Source of the DNA: an uncultured Pelagibacteraceae bacterium | GTDB lineage: Bacteria > Pseudomonadota > Alphaproteobacteria > Pelagibacterales > Pelagibacteraceae | Reading direction: 5' to 3' | Length of the DNA stretch: 64,000 bases | NCBI GenBank assembly: GCA_902526115.1 | Contig: CABZJV010000001.1 | Coordinates: forward strand, 1 to 64,000 | Shown: one piece after another, positions 1 through 9,376 of the stretch | How positions within the stretch are numbered: position 1 is the first letter of the stretch | How the letters are laid out: every line of letters begins with the position of its first letter | Made by a program: the position numbers and the translations under genes | Notes under the pieces: generated by a model | Told to the model about the DNA's origin: nothing | Databases searched by the model: none | The model's input: the letters and a program-made list of their open reading frames with translations, nothing else

Positions 1-1
1 A

Positions 2-2524
2 ACTAACGGTAAATCATCAGTCTCTGATTTTTATTATCAAATTTTAAGTTTAAATAATAAAAAAGTTGTTTCCATAGGAACATTAGGTGTTAGATCAAAT
101 AACTTTAATTTTAATTTATCAAATACAACAATTGATCCAATTAACTTAGGTAAAATACTAAACAAATTAAAGAAAAAAAAAATTGAAAATGTAATTATGG
201 AAGCATCAAGTCACGGTTTACATCAAAATAGACTGGATGGACTTTTTTTTAGTTCTGCTATTTTTACAAATTTATCCCAAGATCATTTAGACTATCATAA
301 AAATTTTAAAAATTATCTGAATGCCAAACTATATTTGTTTGAAAATCTTATAAAAAAAAAAGGATTTGTTATAACTGATGAAAAAATACCCGAATTTAAA
401 AAAATTAAAAAAATAAGTTTCAAAAAAAAATTAAAATTACTTACTTTTGAAAATAAAAATTTTAAACTTGTGTCTCACAATTATAAAAATACCTACCAAG
501 TATTAAAAATAAAACATAATAATTTAATACATAATATTAGAGTCAACCTTATAGGTAAAATTCAAATAAAAAATATTCTAATGGCTGCCATTGCAGCCTC
601 AAAAAGTAATTTAGATTTTAAAAAAATAATTAGTGTTATTCCAAAACTATCCCCTGTTGAAGGCAGGTTTGAAAATATAGGAAAAATTAAAAATAAATCT
701 TTAGTTTTTCTTGATTATGCTCATACACCAGATGCTTTACAAACTTGTCTTCAAAATATTAAAGAACAGTTTCCAGATAAGTATATTTCAGTTGTATTTG
801 GTTGTGGAGGAGACAGAGATAAGGGAAAAAGATCAAAAATGGGCAAAATTGCTAGCAGATATGGCGATAAAATTTATCTTACGGACGATAATCCAAGACA
901 AGAAAGTCCCAGCAAAATAAGAGAAGATATTAAAAAGGGAATTAAAAAAGATAAAATTATTGAAATTTCAAACAGAAAAAAAGCAATTGGAAAGGCAATA
1001 AGTAACTTAAACACAGGAAATGTTCTAATAGTTGCAGGCAAAGGTCATGAAACGACGCAGCAGGTTGGAAATAAAAAAATTTTCCTATCAGATAGGCAAA
1101 TAATTTTGAGCTCAATTAAAAAAAAAAATTTAGAATTATCTAGAAACCTAAAAGTGAACATTATTAATGAAAGATTCGATCAAAAAATTTTATCATCTAA
1201 ATTAAATATCAATAAAGCCACGATTAATTCAAAGACTGTTAAAAAAAATGATATTTTCTTTGCAATTAAAGGAAAAATAAATGATGGAAACAAATTTGTT
1301 GAACAAGCAATTAAAAATAAAGCATTATTAACTGTAGTAAATAAAATTCAAAAGAAATTACCTCAAAATAAACAAGTAAGATCGTTAAACCCTTTAGATT
1401 TGCTTACAAAAACTGCGAAAATTTTTAGACAAAATATTTCTACAAAAATTATTGCTATAACTGGTAGTTGTGGAAAAACTTCTTTAAAAGAATTAATGGG
1501 AAATACTTTTAATAAAATATCTAAAACAACAATTTCTCCGAAATCATATAATAATAAATACGGTGTTCCATTAAGTCTTTTTAATATAAATCAAAATGAT
1601 GATTATGGTATTCTTGAAATTGGAATGGATAAAAGGGGTGAGATAGATCAACTTTCAAAAATTATTCAGCCTGACATAAGCGTAATCACAAATATCAATT
1701 ATGCTCATGCCAAAAACTTTAAAAATATAAGACAAATAGCTTTGGCAAAAGCTGAAATAATTAATAATACTAAAGATGATGGCCATATAGTCCTCAACGC
1801 CGATGATGCTTTTTTTAATTTACATAGGCAAATAGCAAATAAAAAGAAAATTAAAGTATTATCTTTCGGTATTAATAACCAAAATGCTAATATAAAACTG
1901 AATAATATAATTAAAACTAAAAACAAATATAATATTTTTATTAAAATAAATAAATCTAAAAAAAAGTTTATAATCTCAAATAATTTTCAAAATCATATTT
2001 ATAATATCTTGGCAGCTCTAACTGTAAAAAGTATTTTCTTTGATATCTTAAAATTAGATAAAAACATATTTTTGAATTTTAAAACCCCAGAAGGAAGGGG
2101 TGATATATCGAAAATTAAAGTGAATAAAAAAATTATTAACCTAATAGATGAAAGTTATAATTCTAATCCCTTATCTTTGAAAACTGCAATATTAAATTAT
2201 GATAAAGTCAAAACAAGAAATGCTAAAAAATTCCTTATACTTGGCGATATGTTGGAGCTTGGAAGTCATTCAAAAAAACTTCATGAATCTTTATCTTCAG
2301 TAATTAATAGGACCAATATCGATAAAGTTTTTGTCAGAGGGAAAGAAATTTTCCACTTATATAATAGAATTTCTAAGTTTAAAAAAGGCTCTGTTTTAAA
2401 GAACAAACTTAAAATAAAGGATCTCATTGAAAAAAATTTAGATAATAACGATTTTTTAATGATTAAGGCCTCAAATGCGACAGGTTTCAATAAGATTGTA
2501 AAAGAATTAAAAGGTTCAAATTAA
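2..2524 (+). CDS. murE/murF: Fused MurE-MurF peptidoglycan ligase (5' partial)
   Basis: The frame is open from base 2 and continues upstream of the window. The first half is MurE, which adds meso-diaminopimelate to UDP-MurNAc-L-Ala-D-Glu. It opens in the ATP loop (TNGKS), has the MurE substrate motif DNPR (around base 888, typical of DAP-specific enzymes) and the late GKGHE motif (around 1039). Without a stop it continues into a complete MurF, which adds D-Ala-D-Ala. MurF begins near base 1150 and has its own ATP loop ITGSCGKTS (around 1459). MurF ends at a TAA, and the mraY ATG follows immediately. Both activities are cytoplasmic. In most bacteria these are two proteins; here they form one polypeptide. 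The fusion is read directly from the sequence. That both halves are active is inferred from intact motifs. Confidence 0.95.
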   Translation, partial: TNGKSSVSDFYYQILSLNNKKVVSIGTLGVRSNNFNFNLSNTTIDPINLGKILNKLKKKKIENVIMEASSHGLHQNRLDGLFFSSAIFTNLSQDHLDYHKNFKNYLNAKLYLFENLIKKKGFVITDEKIPEFKKIKKISFKKKLKLLTFENKNFKLVSHNYKNTYQVLKIKHNNLIHNIRVNLIGKIQIKNILMAAIAASKSNLDFKKIISVIPKLSPVEGRFENIGKIKNKSLVFLDYAHTPDALQTCLQNIKEQFPDKYISVVFGCGGDRDKGKRSKMGKIASRYGDKIYLTDDNPRQESPSKIREDIKKGIKKDKIIEISNRKKAIGKAISNLNTGNVLIVAGKGHETTQQVGNKKIFLSDRQIILSSIKKKNLELSRNLKVNIINERFDQKILSSKLNINKATINSKTVKKNDIFFAIKGKINDGNKFVEQAIKNKALLTVVNKIQKKLPQNKQVRSLNPLDLLTKTAKIFRQNISTKIIAITGSCGKTSLKELMGNTFNKISKTTISPKSYNNKYGVPLSLFNINQNDDYGILEIGMDKRGEIDQLSKIIQPDISVITNINYAHAKNFKNIRQIALAKAEIINNTKDDGHIVLNADDAFFNLHRQIANKKKIKVLSFGINNQNANIKLNNIIKTKNKYNIFIKINKSKKKFIISNNFQNHIYNILAALTVKSIFFDILKLDKNIFLNFKTPEGRGDISKIKVNKKIINLIDESYNSNPLSLKTAILNYDKVKTRNAKKFLILGDMLELGSHSKKLHESLSSVINRTNIDKVFVRGKEIFHLYNRISKFKKGSVLKNKLKIKDLIEKNLDNNDFLMIKASNATGFNKIVKELKGSN

Positions 2525-3610
2525 ATGCTTTATCAATTTCTACTAAACTTTGTTGACACCTTTGGTTTTTTGAATGTTTTCAAATACATTACTTTCAGAA
2601 CTGGATTATCTCTTTTTACTTCATTGGCTATTGTTTTAATTATTGGCGGACCTTTTATTAATTATTTTTCTAGCAAAAAAATTTTAAATCCTATTAGAGA
2701 TGATGGTCCTGAGGAGCATATTGTGAAAAAAATTGGAACACCAACAATGGGTGGTGTAATTATATTAATAGGTTTATTAGTTTCAGTTTTGTGTTGGGGA
2801 GACTTAACGAATATAAATATTCTGTTTTGTATCTATATTGCTGTTTCGTTTGGTATTTTAGGTGCTTTTGATGATTATAAAAAAATTAAACGCAGCAATT
2901 CTTCTGGTATTTCATCAAAATTTAAAATTATTTCTCAGATTGTTTTAGCAATTGTAGGAGTTTGTTTTTTTGTTTATTATGTAGAGTATCAGAATATAAC
3001 TAACTTATATTTTCCATTCTTCAAAAACCTAATTATTAATTTGGGATGGTTCTTTATACCATTCGCTGTATTTGTTTTAATTGGTTCATCTAATGCAGTT
3101 AATCTAACAGATGGTTTAGATGGCTTAGCAACTGTCCCAGTAATTTTGGTTGCAGGATGTTTTGCATTTATAAGTTATGTAACTGGAAATATTGTTTTCT
3201 CTGATTACTTACAAATACCATACATTCAGGGTACAGGTGAAATCTCAATTTTTTGTGGAGCAATTATAGGTTCTTGTTTAGGTTTTCTATGGTTTAATGC
3301 TCCACCTGCTAAAATTTTTATGGGAGATACAGGATCTTTGTCTTTAGGAGGTTCTTTAGGGGCAGTTGGAATAATAACTAAACATGAAATTGTTCTTGCA
3401 ATAACAGGTGGTCTTTTTGTTCTTGAAGCAGTTTCTGTGATGGTCCAAGTTATTTCTTTTAAACTTACAGGCAAACGAATTTTTAAAATGGCACCAATCC
3501 ATCATCATTTTGAAAAGAAGGGTTGGCCAGAGTCTACAGTGGTAATAAGATTTTGGATTATATCTATCATTTTAGCAATGATAGGATTAGCGACCTTAAA
3601 GTTAAGATAA
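2525..3610 (+). CDS. mraY: Phospho-N-acetylmuramoyl-pentapeptide transferase MraY
   Basis: MraY transfers phospho-MurNAc-pentapeptide from UDP to undecaprenyl phosphate, making lipid I at the inner membrane. The 361-residue length and about ten hydrophobic segments fit the family. Diagnostic motifs are visible: the DDYKK-type cytoplasmic loop (FDDYKK), LTDGLDGLA, GDTGSLSLGG and the histidine loop PIHHHFE near residue 320. The ATG directly follows the stop of the MurEF gene, and its TAA shares a base with the murD ATG, so it is translated as part of the cell-wall operon. Nothing unusual was seen. Confidence 0.97.
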   Translation: MLYQFLLNFVDTFGFLNVFKYITFRTGLSLFTSLAIVLIIGGPFINYFSSKKILNPIRDDGPEEHIVKKIGTPTMGGVIILIGLLVSVLCWGDLTNINILFCIYIAVSFGILGAFDDYKKIKRSNSSGISSKFKIISQIVLAIVGVCFFVYYVEYQNITNLYFPFFKNLIINLGWFFIPFAVFVLIGSSNAVNLTDGLDGLATVPVILVAGCFAFISYVTGNIVFSDYLQIPYIQGTGEISIFCGAIIGSCLGFLWFNAPPAKIFMGDTGSLSLGGSLGAVGIITKHEIVLAITGGLFVLEAVSVMVQVISFKLTGKRIFKMAPIHHHFEKKGWPESTVVIRFWIISIILAMIGLATLKLR

Positions 3611-4908
3611 TGAAAAAAATCAATAATATTTTTTTAAAAAAAAAAATATTAATTTATGGATTAGGCAAAAGTGGAATATCTACTTATAATTTTTTAAGGC
3701 AAAAAGCTGAAGTATACTTATTTGATGATAATGTTCTAAATAATTTCAGATTAAACAAAAAAAATCTGAGCTATAGCAAAATACTTAAAAGTGATTTTGA
3801 TTTTATCATAATAAGCCCAGGCATAGACTCATCTAAATGCAGATTATCAAAATATTTAAAGCAAAATTATTATAAAATTTACACAGATCTTGACGTTTTT
3901 TACTCATTTTTTAACAATGATAGCGTTACAATTACTGGCACTAATGGGAAATCGACTACTGCAAAACTCATATATGATGTTTTAAGAGATCAAAAAAAAG
4001 ATGTAAGGCTTGTTGGAAATATTGGTAATCCCGTTCTATCTGAAAAAAAAATCACAAAAAAAACTTTTTTTGTAATTGAAGCATCTTCTTATCAGCTAGA
4101 TTATAGTAAAATATTTAAATCAAAATATTCAGTTATTCTCAATATCACACCTGATCACATCGAAAGGCACAAAAGTTTTAAAAATTATATAGAAGCTAAA
4201 TTTAGTTTATTAAATTCACAAACTAAACAATCTGTTGCTTTCGTAAAAGGAAATGATCCAGTTATAAACAAAAAATTAAGAAAAAATAAATATAAACAAA
4301 AAATTATTAAAATAAATACCTCTAGTACTCCAAAATTATTTGAAAAAATTAATAATAAGTACTTCTTATCATTTGGTAATAGAGAAAATTTAATTTTTGT
4401 TTTAAAAATATGTCAAATTCTTAAACTTAAAAGAGAAAAATTATTAAAAACAATAAATAAATTTAAAGGATTGAAATATCGTCAACAAATCATTTTTGAT
4501 AGTAATTATTTGAGCATAATTAATGACTCAAAATCAACTAGTTTAGCCTCATCGGAAAATCTTCTGAAAAACCTTAAAAGTGTTTATTGGATATTATGTG
4601 GTATACCAAAAAAAGGTGATAAATTTAATCTCACAAAATATCACTGCAAAAATTTTAAGGTTTATATAATTGGAAATTATTACAAACAATTTAGCAAAAA
4701 TTTTAAGAATAAATTAACAACAAAAAAGTTTGATAATTTAAAACATACACTTAATCAAATATTTAAAGAAATTAAAAATAATAAAAAAGAAAAAAATACA
4801 ATTTTATTTAGTCCGGCAGGAGCATCATTCGATAATTTTAAAAACTTTGAGGAAAGAGGTTTTTACTTTAATCAAACAATCAAAAAATATTTAAATGCAA
4901 AGCAATAG
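3610..4908 (+). CDS. murD: UDP-N-acetylmuramoylalanine--D-glutamate ligase MurD
   Basis: MurD adds D-glutamate to UDP-MurNAc-L-alanine in the cytoplasm. The N-terminal Rossmann-like segment (ILIYGLGKSGIST) is followed by the Mur ligase ATP loop ITGTNGKSTT, and the C-terminal domain carries the SPAGASFDNF motif. An earlier in-frame start at 3523 would overlap mraY by 88 bases. The ATG at 3610, overlapping the mraY stop by one base, puts the family's normal N-terminus right at the start and gives 432 residues, a usual length, so it was chosen. It lies between mraY and ftsW as in most alphaproteobacterial dcw clusters. Confidence 0.95.
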   Translation: MKKINNIFLKKKILIYGLGKSGISTYNFLRQKAEVYLFDDNVLNNFRLNKKNLSYSKILKSDFDFIIISPGIDSSKCRLSKYLKQNYYKIYTDLDVFYSFFNNDSVTITGTNGKSTTAKLIYDVLRDQKKDVRLVGNIGNPVLSEKKITKKTFFVIEASSYQLDYSKIFKSKYSVILNITPDHIERHKSFKNYIEAKFSLLNSQTKQSVAFVKGNDPVINKKLRKNKYKQKIIKINTSSTPKLFEKINNKYFLSFGNRENLIFVLKICQILKLKREKLLKTINKFKGLKYRQQIIFDSNYLSIINDSKSTSLASSENLLKNLKSVYWILCGIPKKGDKFNLTKYHCKNFKVYIIGNYYKQFSKNFKNKLTTKKFDNLKHTLNQIFKEIKNNKKEKNTILFSPAGASFDNFKNFEERGFYFNQTIKKYLNAKQ

Positions 4909-6016
4909 TTTTCTTTACAATTTTTATTATCAGTGGTGGAAAAATATTGATAAATCTATTTTTTTTATAATCAGTTTATTATTTATTATCGGTCTTTTCT
5001 TTTCTTTAGTCTCCACCTCTTTAATAGCCTCTGATAAGCTTGATACAAACAGTTACTTCTTTTTTTTTAAACATTTAATATATGTTTTAATTGGGATATT
5101 TATCCTTTTTATATTTTCTTCTTTTAAAAATGAACAATTAATTAAATATTCAATAGTACTTTTTTTTGTTTCCTTAATTTCATTAGTTTTAGTTCCAATT
5201 ATAGGTGTTGAGGTCAAGGGCTCTAAGAGATGGATAGATCTATTTTTCTTACCAAGGTTTCAACCTATAGAAGTTCTTAAGCCTTTTTTAATAGTTTTTT
5301 TAGCTACCATTCTTTGTACTGAAAAAACTAATTTAACGATTAAATACTTATTAACTACAATAACTATATCAGTTATATCTATTCTATTAATAGTACAACC
5401 AGATATAGGTCAAACTTTGTTGGTAGTTTTCTCTTGGTCAGTTTTAATTTTTACATCAGGTATTAATATATTTATTCTTTTAGCTTTTTTTTGTTTAGCT
5501 ATAATTTTACTAACATATTTAATCATGTATGTTCCAAAATTTGACTATATACAGGGACGTATAATTTCTTTCTTTAATAAAGAAACTGGAGCTCACAATT
5601 TTCAGTCAGATAAAGCAATAGACTCAATTACTAGTGGAGGTTTTTTTGGTAAAGGAATTGGAGAGGGGACACTTAAAAACAGAGTCCCTGAGGCGCATAC
5701 AGACTATATTATCTCAGTAATTTCCGAAGAATTTGGAGTGGTGGCCATAATGTTAATATTACTATTATTTTTAATTTTCATCTATATGGTTTTTAAAAAA
5801 ATCAGTTTCGAAACAGATGATAGAATTAAATTGATATTAATTGGATCGATAAGTTTGATTTTGATGCAAGTAACAATTCATATTGGTGTAAATATTAGAT
5901 TATTTCCAACTACAGGCATGACGTTACCTTTTTTAAGCTATGGAGGCTCATCGATTATAAGCACATCTATATTAGCAGGGATTATATTAAATTTAACTAA
6001 AAGAAAAATAAATTAA
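4895..6016 (+). CDS. ftsW: Cell division SEDS protein FtsW
   Basis: FtsW is the septal peptidoglycan glycosyltransferase of the SEDS family, working with a class B penicillin-binding protein in the inner membrane. The 373-residue protein has about ten membrane segments. It shows family motifs such as GVEVKGSKRWI after the first segments, FQPIEVLKP, QPDIGQT, the GGFFGKGIGEG loop, PEAHTDYI and the late PFLSYGGSS. It overlaps the end of murD by 14 bases and is followed after 3 bases by murG. The neighbours make FtsW more likely than the elongation paralogue RodA. Confidence 0.93.
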   Translation: MQSNSFLYNFYYQWWKNIDKSIFFIISLLFIIGLFFSLVSTSLIASDKLDTNSYFFFFKHLIYVLIGIFILFIFSSFKNEQLIKYSIVLFFVSLISLVLVPIIGVEVKGSKRWIDLFFLPRFQPIEVLKPFLIVFLATILCTEKTNLTIKYLLTTITISVISILLIVQPDIGQTLLVVFSWSVLIFTSGINIFILLAFFCLAIILLTYLIMYVPKFDYIQGRIISFFNKETGAHNFQSDKAIDSITSGGFFGKGIGEGTLKNRVPEAHTDYIISVISEEFGVVAIMLILLLFLIFIYMVFKKISFETDDRIKLILIGSISLILMQVTIHIGVNIRLFPTTGMTLPFLSYGGSSIISTSILAGIILNLTKRKIN

Positions 6017-6019
6017 TTT

Positions 6020-7087
6020 ATGAGAAAAAAAATTTTGATTACCACGGGTGGATCAGGTGGACATGTTTTTCCAGCTTTAACAATTTATGATCATTTAAAA
6101 GCTGAGTACGATATATTGATTTCAAGTGATCAGAGAGGATTAAAATTTTTTGAATCAGAAATGTATAGACCGATTATTATTGACACACCAAAACTAAAAA
6201 TCTCCATTTTGTTTCCTTTTGTAATTTTTAAGGTTTTTTTTTTAATAATAAAATCTTTGAGTATTTTAAAAAATGAAAAAATATCTATTTTAATTTCTAC
6301 CGGTGGATATATGTCATTGCCATTATTTTTTGCTGCAAAAATATTAGGTATCAAAATTTATTTAATTGAACCAAATATGGTTTTAGGGAAAGCTAACAAA
6401 TTTTTTTTAAAATTTTCAAAAATTATTATTTGTTATGCAAAACATATAGTTGGGTTTCCTAAAAACCTTGAGGATAAATTGAGAATTCTGAAACCCTTAG
6501 TTAGAAAAAAATATCATAAAGAACTAATAAATCGTCAGCAAACTGATTTATTTACTATTACTATTATTGGAGGTAGTCAGGGTGCGAAAATATTTGATAA
6601 TTTATTACATCAAACTTTAGCTAATATCTCAAAAAGTGTAAAAATAAAAATTATTCAACAAACAACTGAAAGCAATCAAAATTTTCTTATAAATTTTTAT
6701 AAAGAAAACAATATTGAACATCACGTTTTTGTATTTGAAAAAGATCTGAATAAACTTTTAATTAAATCTGATCTTTGCATAACAAGAGGTGGCGCTTCAA
6801 GTTTAGCAGAATTATCATTATTTAAAGTGCCATTTATATCCATTCCACTTCCATCATCCATGGACAATCATCAATATGAAAATGCAAAATTTTATGAGGA
6901 TCAAAACTCTTGTTGGATAATAAATCAAAATGAATTTGAGAAAGATAAGTTTGAAGATTTTTTGCTAAAGATAATCAAAAATAAAGACGAATTTTTGCAA
7001 AAAAAAAAGAATTTAGAAAATTTAAATTTTCAAAATACTTGGATTAATGTTAATCAAAATTTGTTATCAATTTTAAATGAAAATTAA
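6020..7087 (+). CDS. murG: UDP-GlcNAc:lipid I N-acetylglucosaminyltransferase MurG
   Basis: MurG converts lipid I to lipid II on the cytoplasmic face of the inner membrane. The GT28 fold is indicated by the N-terminal glycine-rich TTGGSGGHVFPA loop, the STGGYMS and EPNMVLGKAN segments, the second-domain GGSQGAK motif, and the UDP-GlcNAc binding region ITRGGASSLAEL followed by PLPSSMDNHQYENA. At 355 residues it has the normal length. It overlaps the next gene, murC, by 11 bases. No anomalies were seen. Confidence 0.96.
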   Translation: MRKKILITTGGSGGHVFPALTIYDHLKAEYDILISSDQRGLKFFESEMYRPIIIDTPKLKISILFPFVIFKVFFLIIKSLSILKNEKISILISTGGYMSLPLFFAAKILGIKIYLIEPNMVLGKANKFFLKFSKIIICYAKHIVGFPKNLEDKLRILKPLVRKKYHKELINRQQTDLFTITIIGGSQGAKIFDNLLHQTLANISKSVKIKIIQQTTESNQNFLINFYKENNIEHHVFVFEKDLNKLLIKSDLCITRGGASSLAELSLFKVPFISIPLPSSMDNHQYENAKFYEDQNSCWIINQNEFEKDKFEDFLLKIIKNKDEFLQKKKNLENLNFQNTWINVNQNLLSILNEN

Positions 7088-8474
7088 ATTAGCCAAAACA
7101 GAATTAATACATTTTATAGGTATTGGGGGTATTGGTATGAGTGGTTTAGCCTTAATAATGAAGGGCAAAGGTTTTAGAGTTCAAGGCAGTGATATCTTAA
7201 TTAATAAAAATATAGAGAGACTAAAAAAAGCAAAAATAAAAGTTATAATCGGACATAAAAAACAAAATATTAATAAGGCAACAATATTAGTTGTATCCTC
7301 AGCTATAAAAAAAAATAATCCAGAAATGATAGAAGCAATAAGAAAACAATTACCTATTTACAGAAGAGGCGAGATGCTAGCAAATATTGTCTCTTTAACA
7401 AAGAATATTATTGTGGTGGGTTCTCATGGCAAAACTACCACCACATCACTAATAGCTTCAATTTTTCAAGAAACGAAAATAGATCCAACTATTATTAATG
7501 GAGGTGTAATAAACTCAATAAATAACTCTGCAAGACTTGGTAAAAGTGAATGGTCAATATTAGAAGCTGATGAGTCTGATGGTAGTTTTGTACATACTCC
7601 CCCAACATACGCAATTATTACAAATATCGATAAAGAGCATATGGACTATTATCGTACTATGGATAAATTAAATAAATATTTTGTAAATTTTGTTAACAAA
7701 GTTCCTTCATTTGGAAAATCGTTTATATGTTTAGATAATAAAAATAATAAAGGTTTAATAAAAAAATTAAAAAATAAAAATTTTTATACGTATGGGACAG
7801 ACGACAAATCTAATTTTATTATTAAGAATATAAAACAATTTAGAGAATATTCAGAATATGATTTAAAAATTAGGTTACCCAACAACAAAATTAGAATAAT
7901 TAAAAAAATTAAAATTCCATTATTAGGTTTTCACAATATTCAAAATTCAGCGGCTGCAACTGCTTTAGCGCTTACCGTTGGTTTAAATATTTCTAATATT
8001 AAAAAGGGACTTAAAAATTTCAAAGGTGTTCAAAGAAGATTTAATAAAATTTTTACTTTTAATAATGTTGATTTTTTTGATGATTATGCTCATCATCCAA
8101 CAGAAATTAAAGAAGTTCTCAATGGAGTTAAACACGTTTACAAGGATTATGAAAAAATATGTGTTTTTCAACCACACAGGATATCAAGATTGAAGGATTT
8201 AAAATCAGAATTTGCCTCTTCTTTTAAAAACGCAGATAAAGTAATTCTTTTTCCAATTTATACTGCTGGAGAAAAAATAAAATTAGGTTTTAAATATTTT
8301 GATTTTGCTAAACAGATAATTAAAAAATCTAAAGTTCAGCTATTTATGGTAAATGATAAATATCAATTAGCCAAATATATAAAACACAACATTTATGGAG
8401 ATAAAATAGTAATAGCCATGGGAGCTGGTTCTATTTCATCGTGGATGAGAGAAATGCCAAAATTTTTGTTATGA
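7077..8474 (+). CDS. murC: UDP-N-acetylmuramate--L-alanine ligase MurC
   Basis: MurC adds the first amino acid, L-alanine, to UDP-MurNAc. Visible motifs are HFIGIGGIGMSGLA at the N-terminus (nucleotide-sugar domain), the ATP loop VVGSHGKTTT, the EADESDGSF segment, the GVQRRF motif and DDYAHHPTE at the start of the C-terminal ligase domain. The 465 residues match the family. The start overlaps murG by 11 bases, and the TGA overlaps the preferred murB start as ATGA. These overlaps suggest translational coupling. Confidence 0.96.
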   Translation: MKIKLAKTELIHFIGIGGIGMSGLALIMKGKGFRVQGSDILINKNIERLKKAKIKVIIGHKKQNINKATILVVSSAIKKNNPEMIEAIRKQLPIYRRGEMLANIVSLTKNIIVVGSHGKTTTTSLIASIFQETKIDPTIINGGVINSINNSARLGKSEWSILEADESDGSFVHTPPTYAIITNIDKEHMDYYRTMDKLNKYFVNFVNKVPSFGKSFICLDNKNNKGLIKKLKNKNFYTYGTDDKSNFIIKNIKQFREYSEYDLKIRLPNNKIRIIKKIKIPLLGFHNIQNSAAATALALTVGLNISNIKKGLKNFKGVQRRFNKIFTFNNVDFFDDYAHHPTEIKEVLNGVKHVYKDYEKICVFQPHRISRLKDLKSEFASSFKNADKVILFPIYTAGEKIKLGFKYFDFAKQIIKKSKVQLFMVNDKYQLAKYIKHNIYGDKIVIAMGAGSISSWMREMPKFLL

Positions 8475-9376
8475 ATACTTATTTAAAAGAATTATCGTCG
8501 GAATTTAAAGAAAATCTAAAATTAAACTATGATTTAAAAAAAAAAAATTGGTTTAATATCGGTGGCAAAACTAAGATTTATTACAAAGCGAAAAATTTAA
8601 AAGAGCTAATTAGGTTTTTAAAAAAGATTAATAAAAAAGAAAAAATATTTATTTTAGGAGGTGGGTCAAACACTTTAATTACCGACAATGATTATGATGG
8701 TGTTGTAATAAAATTATTAAATAATTTTAATAATATTTCTTTATTATCTGATGAAATTGTCATTGCAGGCAGTGCTGTTAGTGATAAATCGTTGTCAGAA
8801 TTTGCTATTGATAATAGTTTAGGAGGCTTTGAATTTTTATCATGTATACCAGGTACAGTCGGCGGAGGTATTAAAATGAATTCGGGATGTTTTGGAAGAG
8901 AATTTAAAGATATCTTAATTTCTATCCAAGCGATAAATAAATTAGGTAAAGTATTAACTATTCCAGTCAAAGATATAGATTTTAAGTATCGAGACAGTGG
9001 ATTATCTGATGAACTTATATTTTTAAGTGCATCATTTAAGGGATATAAAAAAAATAAAGCTCTAATAAAGAGTGAAGTTGAGACGCTAATAAAAAAAAAA
9101 GAATTAGCTCAACCTACAAGAATAAAAACTAGTGGAAGCACATTTAAGAATCCTATTAATCAAACTGATAAAAAGGTGTGGCAGTTAATTAGCGAGTCAG
9201 TACCACTCAAAAAGTCTTTTGGGGATGCATCAATTTCAGAGAAGCATTGTAATTTTTTTGTAAACAAAGGTAATGCTAAATTTGATGATATGAAAGATTT
9301 GATTAAATTTGTAGCTGATTCTGTTTTTAAAAAAACAGGTATTAAGCTTGAAACAGAAATTAAAATTTTGGAATAA
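8471..9376 (+). CDS. murB: UDP-N-acetylenolpyruvoylglucosamine reductase MurB
   Basis: MurB reduces UDP-enolpyruvyl-GlcNAc to UDP-MurNAc using NADPH and FAD. The FAD-binding loop ILGGGSNTL, the GFEFLSCIPGTVGGG segment and the SGSTFKNP motif are present, with a catalytic-region Ser/Glu near the C-terminus (LETEIKIL). A start at 8441 is possible, but the ATG at 8471 forms a four-base ATGA overlap with murC and gives 301 residues beginning just before the conserved NWFNIGG region, so it is preferred. The shortened substrate-loop region fits a type II MurB, the common alphaproteobacterial form (inference). Confidence 0.92.
   Translation: MNTYLKELSSEFKENLKLNYDLKKKNWFNIGGKTKIYYKAKNLKELIRFLKKINKKEKIFILGGGSNTLITDNDYDGVVIKLLNNFNNISLLSDEIVIAGSAVSDKSLSEFAIDNSLGGFEFLSCIPGTVGGGIKMNSGCFGREFKDILISIQAINKLGKVLTIPVKDIDFKYRDSGLSDELIFLSASFKGYKKNKALIKSEVETLIKKKELAQPTRIKTSGSTFKNPINQTDKKVWQLISESVPLKKSFGDASISEKHCNFFVNKGNAKFDDMKDLIKFVADSVFKKTGIKLETEIKILE

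Noticed and set aside
8692-8970. Minus-strand open frame within murB
   Set aside because: Antisense shadow of conserved MurB motifs; no ribosome site and no recognisable product.
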